From contig JAITER010000092.1 in assembly GCA_031281945.1 (NCBI GenBank), positions 1 to 64,000 on the forward strand: 64,000 nucleotides of DNA, in the 5' to 3' direction. The stretch comes from Spirochaetaceae bacterium (GTDB taxonomy: Bacteria; Spirochaetota; Spirochaetia; Treponematales; Breznakiellaceae). The translations under genes and the position numbers were made by a program. Within the stretch, counting starts at the first letter, position 1. The number at the start of each line of letters is the position of its first letter. Positions 33,524-41,827 of the stretch are shown piece by piece. Under the pieces are notes generated by a model, which saw only the letters and a program-made list of their open reading frames with translations, did not search any database and had not been told where the DNA came from.

Positions 33524-33569
33524 AAAGAGGGCGCGGTTTTATTATCGCGCCCTCTTTTTTTGTTTTTTT
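33524..33569 (+). terminator. strong intrinsic terminator of the outer-membrane protein gene
   Basis: 12-bp stem, AAAGAGGGCGCG at 33524-33535 and CGCGCCCTCTTT at 33546-33557, followed by a long T run. It sits 31 bp after the stop codon. Confidence 0.9.
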
Positions 33570-33587
33570 TAATTTATAACCTGCATT

Positions 33588-33688
33588 TATTACCGCACGG
33601 AGCGGGATCGCCGCCGTGCTTGCGCGGCAAGCCGCCGCCCGGCGTGTCGTGTACAGGGCTAAACCTGCGGTGTTGGCGCCTTTTATTC
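33588..33688 (+). repeat. dispersed repeat A, degraded copy
   Basis: Begins tttattaccgcacggagcg, keeps GCCGTGCTTGCGCGGCAAG, then jumps to the 3' end ACCTGCGGTGTTGGCGCCTT; the middle is missing. The rest of the 538-bp gap before the Fe-S operon (33689-33970) is AT-rich with short inverted repeats and shows no gene. Confidence 0.65.
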
Positions 33689-33970
33689 CATCCTTTGGCG
33701 GCTGTTTTGGCTTTCGCCTCCTATTCCTTCAAAAATGTTTTGCGCGTAATAATATTAGGCTTGCTCAATAACCCGCCTGGTTATTACAAGTCTTGCAAAA
33801 CGCTCCGCATTTTGCTGTTTTTAGGCTTGTTGGTCAGGCCGTGCAAGCCAAACACAACCGCGTTTGGCCCGGCTTGCGGAAATTTTAGCTTTTGAACGGC
33901 TTTATTGGGTAAAATAATTGTAATTTTCTTGCGCGTAACATTCTTTTCGTACTATAATTAATTTATATTT

Positions 33971-34007
33971 AAGGTTGTTCCAAAACTTCAAGTTTTGGAA
34001 CAGGTTC
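33971..34007. repeat. dispersed hairpin repeat B in the leader of the Fe-S operon
   Basis: AAGGTTGTTCCAAAACTT then AAGTTTTGGAACAGGTT; the arms TGTTCCAAAAC and GTTTTGGAACA are perfect. It ends 24 bp before the start codon at 34032 (ribosome site aaggagc), so it lies in or next to the operon's untranslated leader. Confidence 0.8.
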
Positions 34008-34031
34008 ATTTAAGTAAAATAAGGAGCGTTT

Positions 34032-34526
34032 ATGGCTTGTTGTTGTGGTAACGATGACGCCGCCCTTATCTCCGAAGCAAAAGAGATTGTTCAAAAAGTG
34101 GGTAAAGCCCCCGAATACGCAATCCCTCTGCTGCAAGAGATTCAAAGACGGCGTACATACCTTCCCCAAGACCTGGTAGAAAAGGTCGCGCAAGAGGCGG
34201 AAATCCCCGTCTCCAATTTGTACGGAGTTGCGACTTTTTACTCGCAATTCCGCTTTAAGCCCCAGGGCAAGTATCTAATCCGCGTGTGTCATGGAACCGC
34301 CTGCCACGTAGCGGGCTCGGATATTATCGCGGCGGTGATAGCCCAGGAGCTGGGTATAGAAGAAGGCGATACAACGCCGGATAAGCTTTTCTCTTTCGAA
34401 AAAGTAGCTTGTTTGGGTTGTTGCGCGCTCGCCCCCGTGGTTATGATAGGCGATAAAATTTACGCGAAGCTCACCAGCTCCAAAGTCAAAGCGGTAATAA
34501 AGGAGTACAAAGATGGCAAAGCCTAA
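34032..34526 (+). CDS. NuoE/HydC-like [2Fe-2S] thioredoxin-fold subunit
   Basis: 164 residues. The family's [2Fe-2S] cysteines appear as C-H-G-T-A-C near residues 90-95 and C-L-G-C-C-A near 131-136. A helical N-terminal region precedes them, with Y-L-P-Q-D-L and P-V-S-N-L-Y-G-V-A-T-F-Y-S-Q-F. Such subunits relay electrons to the NADH-binding NuoF-like partner, whose gene overlaps its end by 14 bp. An additional Cys-rich N-terminus (M-A-C-C-C-G) is unusual. With the next two genes it forms a three-part electron-transfer complex; see the finding on Stn-like transhydrogenase. Confidence 0.92.
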   Translation: MACCCGNDDAALISEAKEIVQKVGKAPEYAIPLLQEIQRRRTYLPQDLVEKVAQEAEIPVSNLYGVATFYSQFRFKPQGKYLIRVCHGTACHVAGSDIIAAVIAQELGIEEGDTTPDKLFSFEKVACLGCCALAPVVMIGDKIYAKLTSSKVKAVIKEYKDGKA

Positions 34527-36276
34527 ACTATTGGTTGGACTGGGTTCTTGCGGTGTCGCGGCGGGCGGAATGGCCGTCTACAATCATTTAAAAGAGGTGG
34601 TTCCGCAAGACCTCGCGGATATAGAAATTACTTCCTGCATAGGAATGTGTTGGGCCGAACCTCTTGTAGAAGTGGTTTCCGGCGAAAACCGCACTCTTTT
34701 TGGTTATGTAAACGAAGAATTCTCCGACAAAATTTTTGAAGGCGTTAAATCCGGCAAACTTCCCGAAGAAAACCGCGTGCGCGAAAGCGAGGAAGGCAAA
34801 GACTATCTTGGAAAACAAGTAAAAGTCGTGTTGCGGAATTGCGGCGTCATCAACCCCGAAAAAATCAGCGATTACATCGCCGTAGGCGGCTATGAAGCCT
34901 TAAAAAAATGCCTGAACGAATACACGCCGCAACAGGTGATAGATATCGTAAAAGAATCCGGGCTTGCGGGGCGCGGCGGGGCGTTTTTCCCCACCGCCGT
35001 AAAGTGGGGCCTTTTCGCGGCGAATCCGGCTCCGGCTGGCGGCCATAAATATATGGTTTGCAACGCCGACGAAGGCGACCCGGGCGCATTTATGGATCGC
35101 GCAACTATAGAAGGCGACCCCCACGGCCTTTTGGAAGGTATGCTTATAGCGGCTTACGCTACGGGCGCCGATCGGGGCTACATTTATTGCCGCGCAGAAT
35201 ACCCTCTCGCGATAAAACGCCTTAAAATCGCCATAGACGAAGCCGAAAAAAACGGCTTTTTGGGTGATAATATTCTTGGAAAAAACTTTAATTTTCACCT
35301 CAAAATAAAAGAAGGCGCCGGCGCCTTTGTTTGCGGCGAAGAAACGGCGCTCATGGCCTCCGTAATGGGCCGGCGCGGAATGCCCACCCTTAAACCACCC
35401 TTCCCCGCCGTTTCCGGCTTGTTTGAGTGTCCCACAAACATTAACAACGTAGAAACCTTCGAAAACGTAGCCTACATCATTAGTAAAGGCGCAAAAGAAT
35501 TCAACAAATACACATCTAACGGCACTATCGGTACAAAAGTTTTCGCCCTTGCCGGAAAAGTTAAACGCGCCGGACTTGTGGAAATTCCTGTTGGCATGAC
35601 AATACGCGAGCTCGTTGAAAGGATTGGCGGCGGTTCCTCCACGGGGCTTCCGTTAAAAGCCGTTCAGATGGGCGGGCCGTCCGGCGGCTGTATTCCGGCG
35701 CGCCTTTTTGACACCACCATAGATGTAAAATCGGTTACAGGAACGGGCGCGATAATGGGCTCCGGCGGGTTTATCGTCATGGATGAACAAACCTGCATGG
35801 TGGACGTCGCAAAATACTTCCTTACCTTTGTGCAAAGCGAAAGTTGCGGAAAATGTACTTTTTGCCGTATAGGCACAAAACGTATGCTGGAAATCTTAAA
35901 CCGAATTACAAACGGCTCCGGCGAAGAAAAAGACCTTGAACGCCTGCAAGAATTAGCGGCGGCGATTAAAAAATCATCGCTTTGCGCTCTTGGGCAAACC
36001 GCGCCAAATCCGGTTCTTACAACGATGAAATACTTCCCGGAAGAATACGAAGAACACATCAAGCAAAAAAAATGCCGGGCCAAAGTTTGTAAACCGTTAA
36101 TTAAATACGGAGTTTTGGAAGATAAATGCGTTGGTTGCGGAGCTTGTTTGCGCGGTTGCCCGGTTAAAGCAATTTCCGGCGAAAAAAAGAAACCGCACAG
36201 CATAGACCCGTCCAAATGCACCCGTTGCGGTCTTTGTAAAGACGCCTGCAAATTTGCCGCTATAGAAGTTAGCTAA
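34513..36276 (+). CDS. NuoF/HydB-like NADH-binding flavo-iron-sulfur subunit
   Basis: 587 residues in the order typical of HydB/HndC/StnB proteins. The N-terminal thioredoxin-like [2Fe-2S] domain has C-G-V-A-A-G and C-I-G-M-C. The FMN/NADH region has G-R-G-G-A-F-F-P-T near 155, N-A-D-E-G-D-P-G-A-F near 180 and G-A-G-A-F-V-C-G-E-E-T-A near 270. The [4Fe-4S] motif is E-S-C-G-K-C-T-F-C-R-I-G near 455. Two C-terminal ferredoxin clusters are C-V-G-C-G-A-C-L-R-G-C-P and C-T-R-C-G-L-C-K-D-A-C. In electron-bifurcating complexes this subunit holds the bifurcating FMN and binds NAD(H). It is 16 bp from the next gene. Confidence 0.93.
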   Translation: MAKPKLLVGLGSCGVAAGGMAVYNHLKEVVPQDLADIEITSCIGMCWAEPLVEVVSGENRTLFGYVNEEFSDKIFEGVKSGKLPEENRVRESEEGKDYLGKQVKVVLRNCGVINPEKISDYIAVGGYEALKKCLNEYTPQQVIDIVKESGLAGRGGAFFPTAVKWGLFAANPAPAGGHKYMVCNADEGDPGAFMDRATIEGDPHGLLEGMLIAAYATGADRGYIYCRAEYPLAIKRLKIAIDEAEKNGFLGDNILGKNFNFHLKIKEGAGAFVCGEETALMASVMGRRGMPTLKPPFPAVSGLFECPTNINNVETFENVAYIISKGAKEFNKYTSNGTIGTKVFALAGKVKRAGLVEIPVGMTIRELVERIGGGSSTGLPLKAVQMGGPSGGCIPARLFDTTIDVKSVTGTGAIMGSGGFIVMDEQTCMVDVAKYFLTFVQSESCGKCTFCRIGTKRMLEILNRITNGSGEEKDLERLQELAAAIKKSSLCALGQTAPNPVLTTMKYFPEEYEEHIKQKKCRAKVCKPLIKYGVLEDKCVGCGACLRGCPVKAISGEKKKPHSIDPSKCTRCGLCKDACKFAAIEVS

Positions 36277-36292
36277 AACCAAAGGATTAAAT

Positions 36293-38362
36293 ATGGCAAC
36301 ATTAAATATAACCATTAACGATAAACCGCTTCAGGTTGAGGCGGGAACTACAATTCTAAACGCGGCTACGGCGGCGGGGTTTGAAATCCCCACTTTCTGC
36401 CATTCCTGGAATTTAAAGCCGTATACAAGCTGTTTTATCTGCGCTGTAAAAGTTGAACCAGGCAGAGGCAACCTTGTGCCGGCTTGCGCTACAAAAGTTG
36501 CGGAAGGTCAAAAAATTACAGTTTCCGGCCCGGAAGTAGACGCTTCCCGCCGTATGTGCCTTAATTTGCTGGTCTCCGACCATTGCGGCGATTGTTTGCC
36601 GCCATGCCAAACTACCTGCCCGTCTTCCATAGACATAAAAGGGTTTTTGGCGCTTGTGCGTGAAGGCAAAGAAGAAGAAGCGGCGAAACTTATCCGCGAA
36701 AAAGCGCCTTTCCCTGGCGTCTTGGGCCGCATCTGCCCGCGCCCGTGCGAAGAAGAATGCCGCCGTAACCGTGTGGAAGGCCCGGTGGCCATCTGCAACA
36801 TGAAGCGCCATATCGCGGATACGGAGCTTGCGGCTAAAAGAAAACCCCAGCTTCCGGCTCCCGCGCCGTCTACCGGAAAAAAAGTAGCTGTTGTGGGCGC
36901 AGGCCCCGCCGGAATGACCGCCGCTTATTTTTTACGTTTGCAAGGCCATGCGGTTTCCGTTTTTGAAAAACATAAAGTTTCCGGCGGAATGCTCCGTTAT
37001 GGAATACCTTATTACCGCTTGCCGGACGAAACTCTTAAAACAGAATTCGGCGCAATTGAAGCTCTTGGCGTTGAGGTAAAATACGGCGTCGAAATTGGCA
37101 AAGATATTCCGGCAAAAAAACTGGAAGCGGATTACGACGCGCTGATTTTGGCGGTGGGCGCTCAAGGCGCCTCCCCAATAGGCGTTCCTGGCGAGGATTT
37201 GCCCGGCGTTTGGTCTGGAATCCAGTACTTGGGAGAATCCGGCGAAGGAGCTACGCCTAAGCTTGGCTCCGACGTCTACGTAGTTGGCGGCGGTAATACG
37301 GCGATGGATTGCGTTAGAAGCGCAGTGCGCGGCGGTTCCAGGGCTACTTGTTTGTACAGACGCGGACGCGAAGAAATGCCCGCCAATGACATGGAAATTG
37401 AAGAAGCCGAACACGAAGGCGTTAAGTTTGAGTACCTTACCGCGCCGGTTAAAATAGAAAAAGACGGCGATAAATTAAAACTCACCCTTATAAAAATGGA
37501 ATTGGGTGAACCGGACGCATCGGGGCGCAGGTCTCCCAAGCCTAAAGCCGGAACCGAGTACACCGTATCCGCCACGGCGGTTGTCGGGGCCATAGGCCAG
37601 CGGGTTTTACCGCAACTGGCTGGCGAACTGGGTTTGGATCTCGTCAGAAATGGCGCCATAGCCGCCAACCCCCAGACTTTCCAGACAAGCCGGCAAGGCA
37701 TTTTTGCTTGCGGCGATTGCCAAACCGGCGCCAACATCGCGGTTCGAGCCGTTGGTAATGGGCGTAAAACGGCTGTTGCTGTAGACCAGTTCCTTAAAGG
37801 CGAAGAAGTAAAAGGCGAAGAAGTCTTGTTTAATTCGCAAATGGGCCCGTTGGATACTGTAAGCGAAGAACTTTTTAAAGACGCAAAAAAACAAGACCGT
37901 ATTAAAATGCCTGTTATTTCTGACGGGGAGCGTAAAACAACGGAAAAAGAAGTGGAAACAGGCTTTAATCCGCAGGATGCAAAAAAAGAAGCGGAACGTT
38001 GCCTGGAGTGCGGATGCGAAGCTATTAAAGACTGCCGGTTGCGCGAATACGCCACAAAGTACGGCGCAGACCAAAATTATTTTGGACGGCCTTCCGAAGA
38101 GGATTCCCGCCGCGCCTACCAAATTGATTGCAGCCACCCCAAAATTAAGATGCAATCAAATAAATGCATCAACTGCGCCGCTTGCGTCCGTGTTTGCGCC
38201 GAAGTTAAAGGACTTAGCGTATTGGGCCTGGTAAACCGTGGGTTTGCCACACGTATGCTGGCCCCGTTTGGCAGAAGCCTTGTTGGAACTAAATGCGACG
38301 GTTGCGGGGAATGTGTAAAAGTTTGCCCCACCGCCGGCGTTATGGAAAAAAAAGCGGGCTAA
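36293..38362 (+). CDS. GltD/NfnB-like FAD oxidoreductase fused to Fe-S domains
   Basis: 689 residues. An N-terminal plant-type [2Fe-2S] domain has C-H-S-W-N-L-K-P-Y-T-S-C-F-I-C (residues about 37-51). A His/Cys cluster motif D-H-C-G-D-C-L-P-P-C follows, then the GltD helical Fe-S domain (C-P-R-P-C-E-E-E-C). The FAD fold has V-V-G-A-G-P-A-G-M-T-A-A near 200, and the NADPH fold has V-V-G-G-G-N-T-A-M-D-C near 330. Two C-terminal [4Fe-4S] motifs are C-I-N-C-A-A-C-V-R-V-C and C-D-G-C-G-E-C-V-K-V-C-P. No hydrogenase H-cluster motif is present. This domain order matches StnC of the Sporomusa-type Nfn transhydrogenase, which would give NADPH chemistry to the complex. Confidence 0.88.
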   Translation: MATLNITINDKPLQVEAGTTILNAATAAGFEIPTFCHSWNLKPYTSCFICAVKVEPGRGNLVPACATKVAEGQKITVSGPEVDASRRMCLNLLVSDHCGDCLPPCQTTCPSSIDIKGFLALVREGKEEEAAKLIREKAPFPGVLGRICPRPCEEECRRNRVEGPVAICNMKRHIADTELAAKRKPQLPAPAPSTGKKVAVVGAGPAGMTAAYFLRLQGHAVSVFEKHKVSGGMLRYGIPYYRLPDETLKTEFGAIEALGVEVKYGVEIGKDIPAKKLEADYDALILAVGAQGASPIGVPGEDLPGVWSGIQYLGESGEGATPKLGSDVYVVGGGNTAMDCVRSAVRGGSRATCLYRRGREEMPANDMEIEEAEHEGVKFEYLTAPVKIEKDGDKLKLTLIKMELGEPDASGRRSPKPKAGTEYTVSATAVVGAIGQRVLPQLAGELGLDLVRNGAIAANPQTFQTSRQGIFACGDCQTGANIAVRAVGNGRKTAVAVDQFLKGEEVKGEEVLFNSQMGPLDTVSEELFKDAKKQDRIKMPVISDGERKTTEKEVETGFNPQDAKKEAERCLECGCEAIKDCRLREYATKYGADQNYFGRPSEEDSRRAYQIDCSHPKIKMQSNKCINCAACVRVCAEVKGLSVLGLVNRGFATRMLAPFGRSLVGTKCDGCGECVKVCPTAGVMEKKAG

Positions 38363-38381
38363 GGCCGTAAACAAAAAAATG

Positions 38382-38413
38382 AAAAACGGCTCCAGAAATG
38401 GAGCCGTTTTTTT
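38382..38413. terminator. bidirectional intrinsic terminator
   Basis: 12-bp stem, AAAAACGGCTCC and GGAGCCGTTTTT, 6-nt loop, A tract on the left and T tract on the right. It separates the plus-strand Fe-S operon from the convergent minus-strand transporter gene and can serve both. Confidence 0.9.
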
Positions 38414-38453
38414 ATGCCGGCAACCAGGCGCCGCGCCGCCGGTTAGCGGCCTG

Positions 38454-39389
38454 TTATGCTTTTTTTGATAAAATTACCGCTTCTATCGCAAGAACAGGCA
38501 ATTCGATTAAAGGCCCAATAACTAAAATTAAAGAAATAACGGGATTGGACGGAAAGGCTATTATTGCTATTGCCAAAGCGACCGGAGAATTCCTGGCCGA
38601 AGTTGTAAAAATTAAAGACGTCGTATCCCGAAAAGAAAGCCCTAATTTTTTCCCTGTAAAAAAAGACAACAAAAAGACCGCCGTAAAAAAAATCATAACC
38701 GGTAAAAATAGTTTTGCAAAAATAATTAGATTTCCGGTTATCGCTTCTCCTTGCGAAGCGAACATTGCCGCCACCGCCACGCAAAGTAATATAAATTGAA
38801 AATTGCCGCTGTGTTTGCTTATAAAGTTTGTTATGCAGTGAAAATTTATACCCTTTATTATGTTTGCTGCAGTTAAAGGCAAAATAAGCGTAAAAATTAT
38901 AGTTTGCATAATTATTTTTGCGTCAAAATTTATGGATTCTTTCATAAAAATAAATAAATAAACCGGCATTAATATAATTTGTAAAATTAAATTTAACGGT
39001 AAAATGGAAGACCCCAGCGTTACGTTCCCTTTCGCAAGCCGTGTAAAAATTAGATACCAGTCTGTGCAAGGCGTAACCATAAGCATAATAAACCCAATTT
39101 GCAAACTTGTTTGGCTGGGAAAAAATATTATGCCAAGGCTGTACGCAAAAACAGGCGTCCATAAAAAGTTGATGGTTAAGGCTGGAATGGAAAACTTTAA
39201 ATTTTTAAATGATTTTGTAATATCTTTTATGTTTACATCAAAAAAAACAAAAAAAAGCATGATTATTAAAAATAATTCGATAAAATTACCGGCTTTTCGC
39301 GCTGTTTCCGCATTGATTTTACTAAAAACGACGCCCAGTAAAGAGGATAAAATTATAAAAACCGGCTGTAACTTTAAAAAAACGCCCGT
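38454..39389 (-). CDS. ACR3-like arsenite efflux/bile-acid symporter-family protein with a non-standard start
   Basis: The first ATG (39260) would cut off the first membrane helix. Upstream in frame lies L-Q-P-V-F-I-I-L-S-S-L-L-G-V-V-F, the usual ACR3 N-terminus. The only well-placed ribosome site (aaaaggag, 39395-39402) points to an ACG codon at 39387-39389, which gives 311 residues. The remaining helices are intact: S-I-P-A-L-T-I-N-F-L-W-T-P-V-F, then M-V-T-P-C-T-D-W-Y with the transport Cys, and S-A-R-N-S-P-V-A-L-A. No arsR or arsC is adjacent. Either ACG is used, an ATG mutated, or the base is a sequence error. Confidence 0.75.
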   Translation of the reverse strand, partial: TGVFLKLQPVFIILSSLLGVVFSKINAETARKAGNFIELFLIIMLFFVFFDVNIKDITKSFKNLKFSIPALTINFLWTPVFAYSLGIIFFPSQTSLQIGFIMLMVTPCTDWYLIFTRLAKGNVTLGSSILPLNLILQIILMPVYLFIFMKESINFDAKIIMQTIIFTLILPLTAANIIKGINFHCITNFISKHSGNFQFILLCVAVAAMFASQGEAITGNLIIFAKLFLPVMIFFTAVFLLSFFTGKKLGLSFRDTTSLIFTTSARNSPVALAIAIIAFPSNPVISLILVIGPLIELPVLAIEAVILSKKA

Positions 39390-39523
39390 AAAAACTCCTT
39401 TTGCCGGTTTGCGGCTGTATAAATGATGTTAAAAAGCCCTGTAAATTATGCGCGAACTTTGTTTAAAAGGCGTTGAATTTAAAATAAAACGGCGAAACCG
39501 CTTTAAATTTAGCCAAACTTAAA

Positions 39524-39538
39524 GGACGCGAAGCGTTC
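39524..39538 (-). terminator. small hairpin ending the transglutaminase-lipoprotein operon
   Basis: GGACGC-GAA-GCGTTC, followed on the minus strand by T-rich sequence. It lies about 75 bp past the lipoprotein stop. The stem is short, so support is modest. Confidence 0.4.
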
Positions 39539-39614
39539 TTTTTTAACCGCGCAACGCGATTGGAGCGGAATTTGCTTTGCAAATTGCGGCGGAAAGCGCG
39601 GTTGAAAATGCGCC

Positions 39615-39935
39615 CTATTTATCGGATACGGGTTTAAAAACCGCCCATGGAACAGGCTCTTTAAGTTTGCCTTCTTTATATTCACGAAAGCTTGTATAAG
39701 ATTTAGATTCCATGCTGTAAAGCACGCCGTTTATTTGCGCTATAAAATGCGTGTCCGTGTAAAAAACGGTGGCGACTTTATGACGTTTAACAAGAGCTTC
39801 AAAATCGTCAATGTTTGCGACATTAACGCCTGAAGAAATTGAAAAGTCGCTTGCCGGAACAAAATTAACAGGCGCGGTTTTGCATGAATTAAATAAAAAC
39901 AAACAAAAGATAACTGGTAGATATATTTTTTTCAT
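39615..39935 (-). CDS. small lipoprotein coupled to the transglutaminase-like gene
   Basis: 106 residues with lipobox F-N-S-C (Cys18), then a compact alpha/beta domain: N-I-D-D-F-E-A-L-V-K-R-H and T-D-T-H-F-I-A-Q-I-N-G-V-L-Y-S-M-E-S-K-S. The pattern of V-A-T-V-F-Y-T then F-I-A-Q-I resembles a small DUF-type fold but I cannot name it. Its ATG overlaps the stop of the transglutaminase-like gene by 4 bp, a strong sign that they are made together and may act on the same envelope substrate. Confidence 0.7.
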   Translation of the reverse strand: MKKIYLPVIFCLFLFNSCKTAPVNFVPASDFSISSGVNVANIDDFEALVKRHKVATVFYTDTHFIAQINGVLYSMESKSYTSFREYKEGKLKEPVPWAVFKPVSDK

Positions 39936-41689
39936 TCAACATCCCCTATCATAATTTTTCCCTGGTTGCCGTGGCGCGAGCCGCCGCCGGTAAGAGATTC
40001 CAGTAAAAAATAAGTTCTGCCTATTATTTCCGGGCCTCTGTCGGGAACGGGATCGTCCCATGTAGCGTCGTAAAAAAGCCATTTTCCGTTGTTATAAACG
40101 TTGTTCCACGCATGATTTATGGAACGCGAGGTAACAATCCTAACGTTTATTCCGGCGGAGCGCATGAGCGCCGCGCTTAAATAAGAGTAGCCTTCGCATA
40201 ACGCAGTTTTGTTTTCTATAACCGAAACAGCGTCTGTTTTTCGCGCACGGCCCGGATTGCGCAACGATTGCTGGTCGTAAACTAATTCCGATACAACATA
40301 ATCATGAATGGCGGTGATTTTTTCCAGGTCTGTTTTTAAATTGGCGGTAATTTCGCGCATTAGATTTGTTACAACAAAACTGTCCGACTGTATGAAATAA
40401 CTGGGATAAATCCAGCGCCCGTCTCCATCAAGGCCGTTTTCTTGCCGTGTGTTTATTACATTGAATTCCAGCGGCTCTTCGGTGTAAGACCCGCCGCGCA
40501 ACGCCCCCTCCCCTTTTTGCGGGTTTGTAAGAGTTACGGAATCGAAAATTTGTACAGTTACGGTGTATTCGCCTTCCCCAAACGGCAACCAAATTCGGCA
40601 GGAAAAAGAGTCGTTAATTATGTACCAGGTTTTAAGAGGCGGCGTTTTTTGGCCTTTTTCGCTTTTTTTAATTATTTCCACACGCCCATAATTACGCGCT
40701 TTTGGCTTGGTTATTTTGCCTTCCAGCGTAAAAAAAGCGTCCGTTTCAAAGTCGCGCGCGGGCGGTTGTGTTATGTGTATGCTTGCGGAAGACGGCGCCG
40801 GCGGTGAAGCGGATTGCGCTTTTATAAACCCCGAATAGGTTTTTCCTGTTCCCGGATATGTGTATGGTTCAAGCAAATAGTTTGCCGGATGAATCGTAAT
40901 TTCGCCGCTTAAAGCGGTGAAGCCGGCGGATTTTGCCGATACAATGTAAACCCCTGTTTGCGCCGCCGAAAAAAAACCGTCCGGGTTTACTTTGGCTATT
41001 GTAGCTGAAACTTCGCCATTTTCGATTTTATCTTTGTATACCGTCCAGGTTACCGCCTCTTTGTTTGGCCTAACAGAGCCGTCAGAACGTAGCATGGAAG
41101 GCGAAAAATGAATTTGCGCGGCGCCTTCCGCCCCAACAAATGAATCCACAGCGGCCGCCGGAAACATGGAAAGTTTTACCGGTTTGTCCGGTATAAGCAT
41201 TATGTCGTCCAGATAAACAGCGTTGTATCCTCCGGTAATCTGCATATTTTTTGCGGAAGTTTGGAAAATTACGGTGTGTTCGCCAGATTTAAGCGATAAG
41301 CGCCCGGTTCTCCAGCCGGCGTTTGACCCTGTGTACGAAACCGGGTTTTCGCCATTTACAGAAACGGTGAATTGCTGGTTGGCTCGCGAATCAATTTCCG
41401 TTTTGTAACGGAAAGTTAAAACGGAGGGCTCTTCTATAACAAGCGGCGATAATTTTAAAATATTGGTTGTTTGAAGGCCCGCGCTTAATTTTACAAAGGA
41501 TGTGCCGTTGCCAAAAAACGGGTCGTTTTTTCCAGCAGTTTCGGCGGCGGAATCTGTTATTTTGAAATCGCCGCTCCATAATTTTTCGTTTAACTTTCCC
41601 GAATCAAAATTTTCGGTAAAATCAGCGGTTTGCGCCTGAAACCCAGCGTAAAACAATAGGATTGCGGCAAAAGCTGACTTTTTCATCAA
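39932..41689 (-). CDS. secreted transglutaminase-like protein
   Basis: 585 residues. The signal peptide is M-M-K-K-S-A-F-A-A-I ending near F-Q-A-Q (about 20). A carbohydrate-module-like N-terminal sandwich spans about 25-165. Ig-like modules follow (about 180-400). The C-terminal transglutaminase-like core lies at about 455-570, with the catalytic Cys in T-A-L-C-E-G-Y-S-Y, His in S-I-N-H-A-W-N-N-V, and Asp in F-Y-D-A-T-W-D-D-P. The triad is complete. Bacterial members mostly act as proteases or peptide-linking enzymes on surface proteins. The lipoprotein gene follows with overlapping start. Confidence 0.85.
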   Translation of the reverse strand: MMKKSAFAAILLFYAGFQAQTADFTENFDSGKLNEKLWSGDFKITDSAAETAGKNDPFFGNGTSFVKLSAGLQTTNILKLSPLVIEEPSVLTFRYKTEIDSRANQQFTVSVNGENPVSYTGSNAGWRTGRLSLKSGEHTVIFQTSAKNMQITGGYNAVYLDDIMLIPDKPVKLSMFPAAAVDSFVGAEGAAQIHFSPSMLRSDGSVRPNKEAVTWTVYKDKIENGEVSATIAKVNPDGFFSAAQTGVYIVSAKSAGFTALSGEITIHPANYLLEPYTYPGTGKTYSGFIKAQSASPPAPSSASIHITQPPARDFETDAFFTLEGKITKPKARNYGRVEIIKKSEKGQKTPPLKTWYIINDSFSCRIWLPFGEGEYTVTVQIFDSVTLTNPQKGEGALRGGSYTEEPLEFNVINTRQENGLDGDGRWIYPSYFIQSDSFVVTNLMREITANLKTDLEKITAIHDYVVSELVYDQQSLRNPGRARKTDAVSVIENKTALCEGYSYLSAALMRSAGINVRIVTSRSINHAWNNVYNNGKWLFYDATWDDPVPDRGPEIIGRTYFLLESLTGGGSRHGNQGKIMIGDVE

Positions 41690-41827
41690 TACGGATGATT
41701 GTAATACGGCGTAATGCGGCGCGTCAACGGCGGAAATGATTTTCTGCGTGAAGGCGTTTGGCCGGAAGCCTTTCTAAAACGGCGTCCAGGAATGTTAACG
41801 CATTAAAATAGAGCGGAGTTTAGAAAT

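Noticed and set aside
36293-38362. [FeFe] hydrogenase catalytic subunit, because of NuoE/NuoF-like neighbours
   Set aside because: The H-cluster motifs are absent. The core is a GltD-type FAD/NADPH fold instead, so I call it a transhydrogenase-like subunit.
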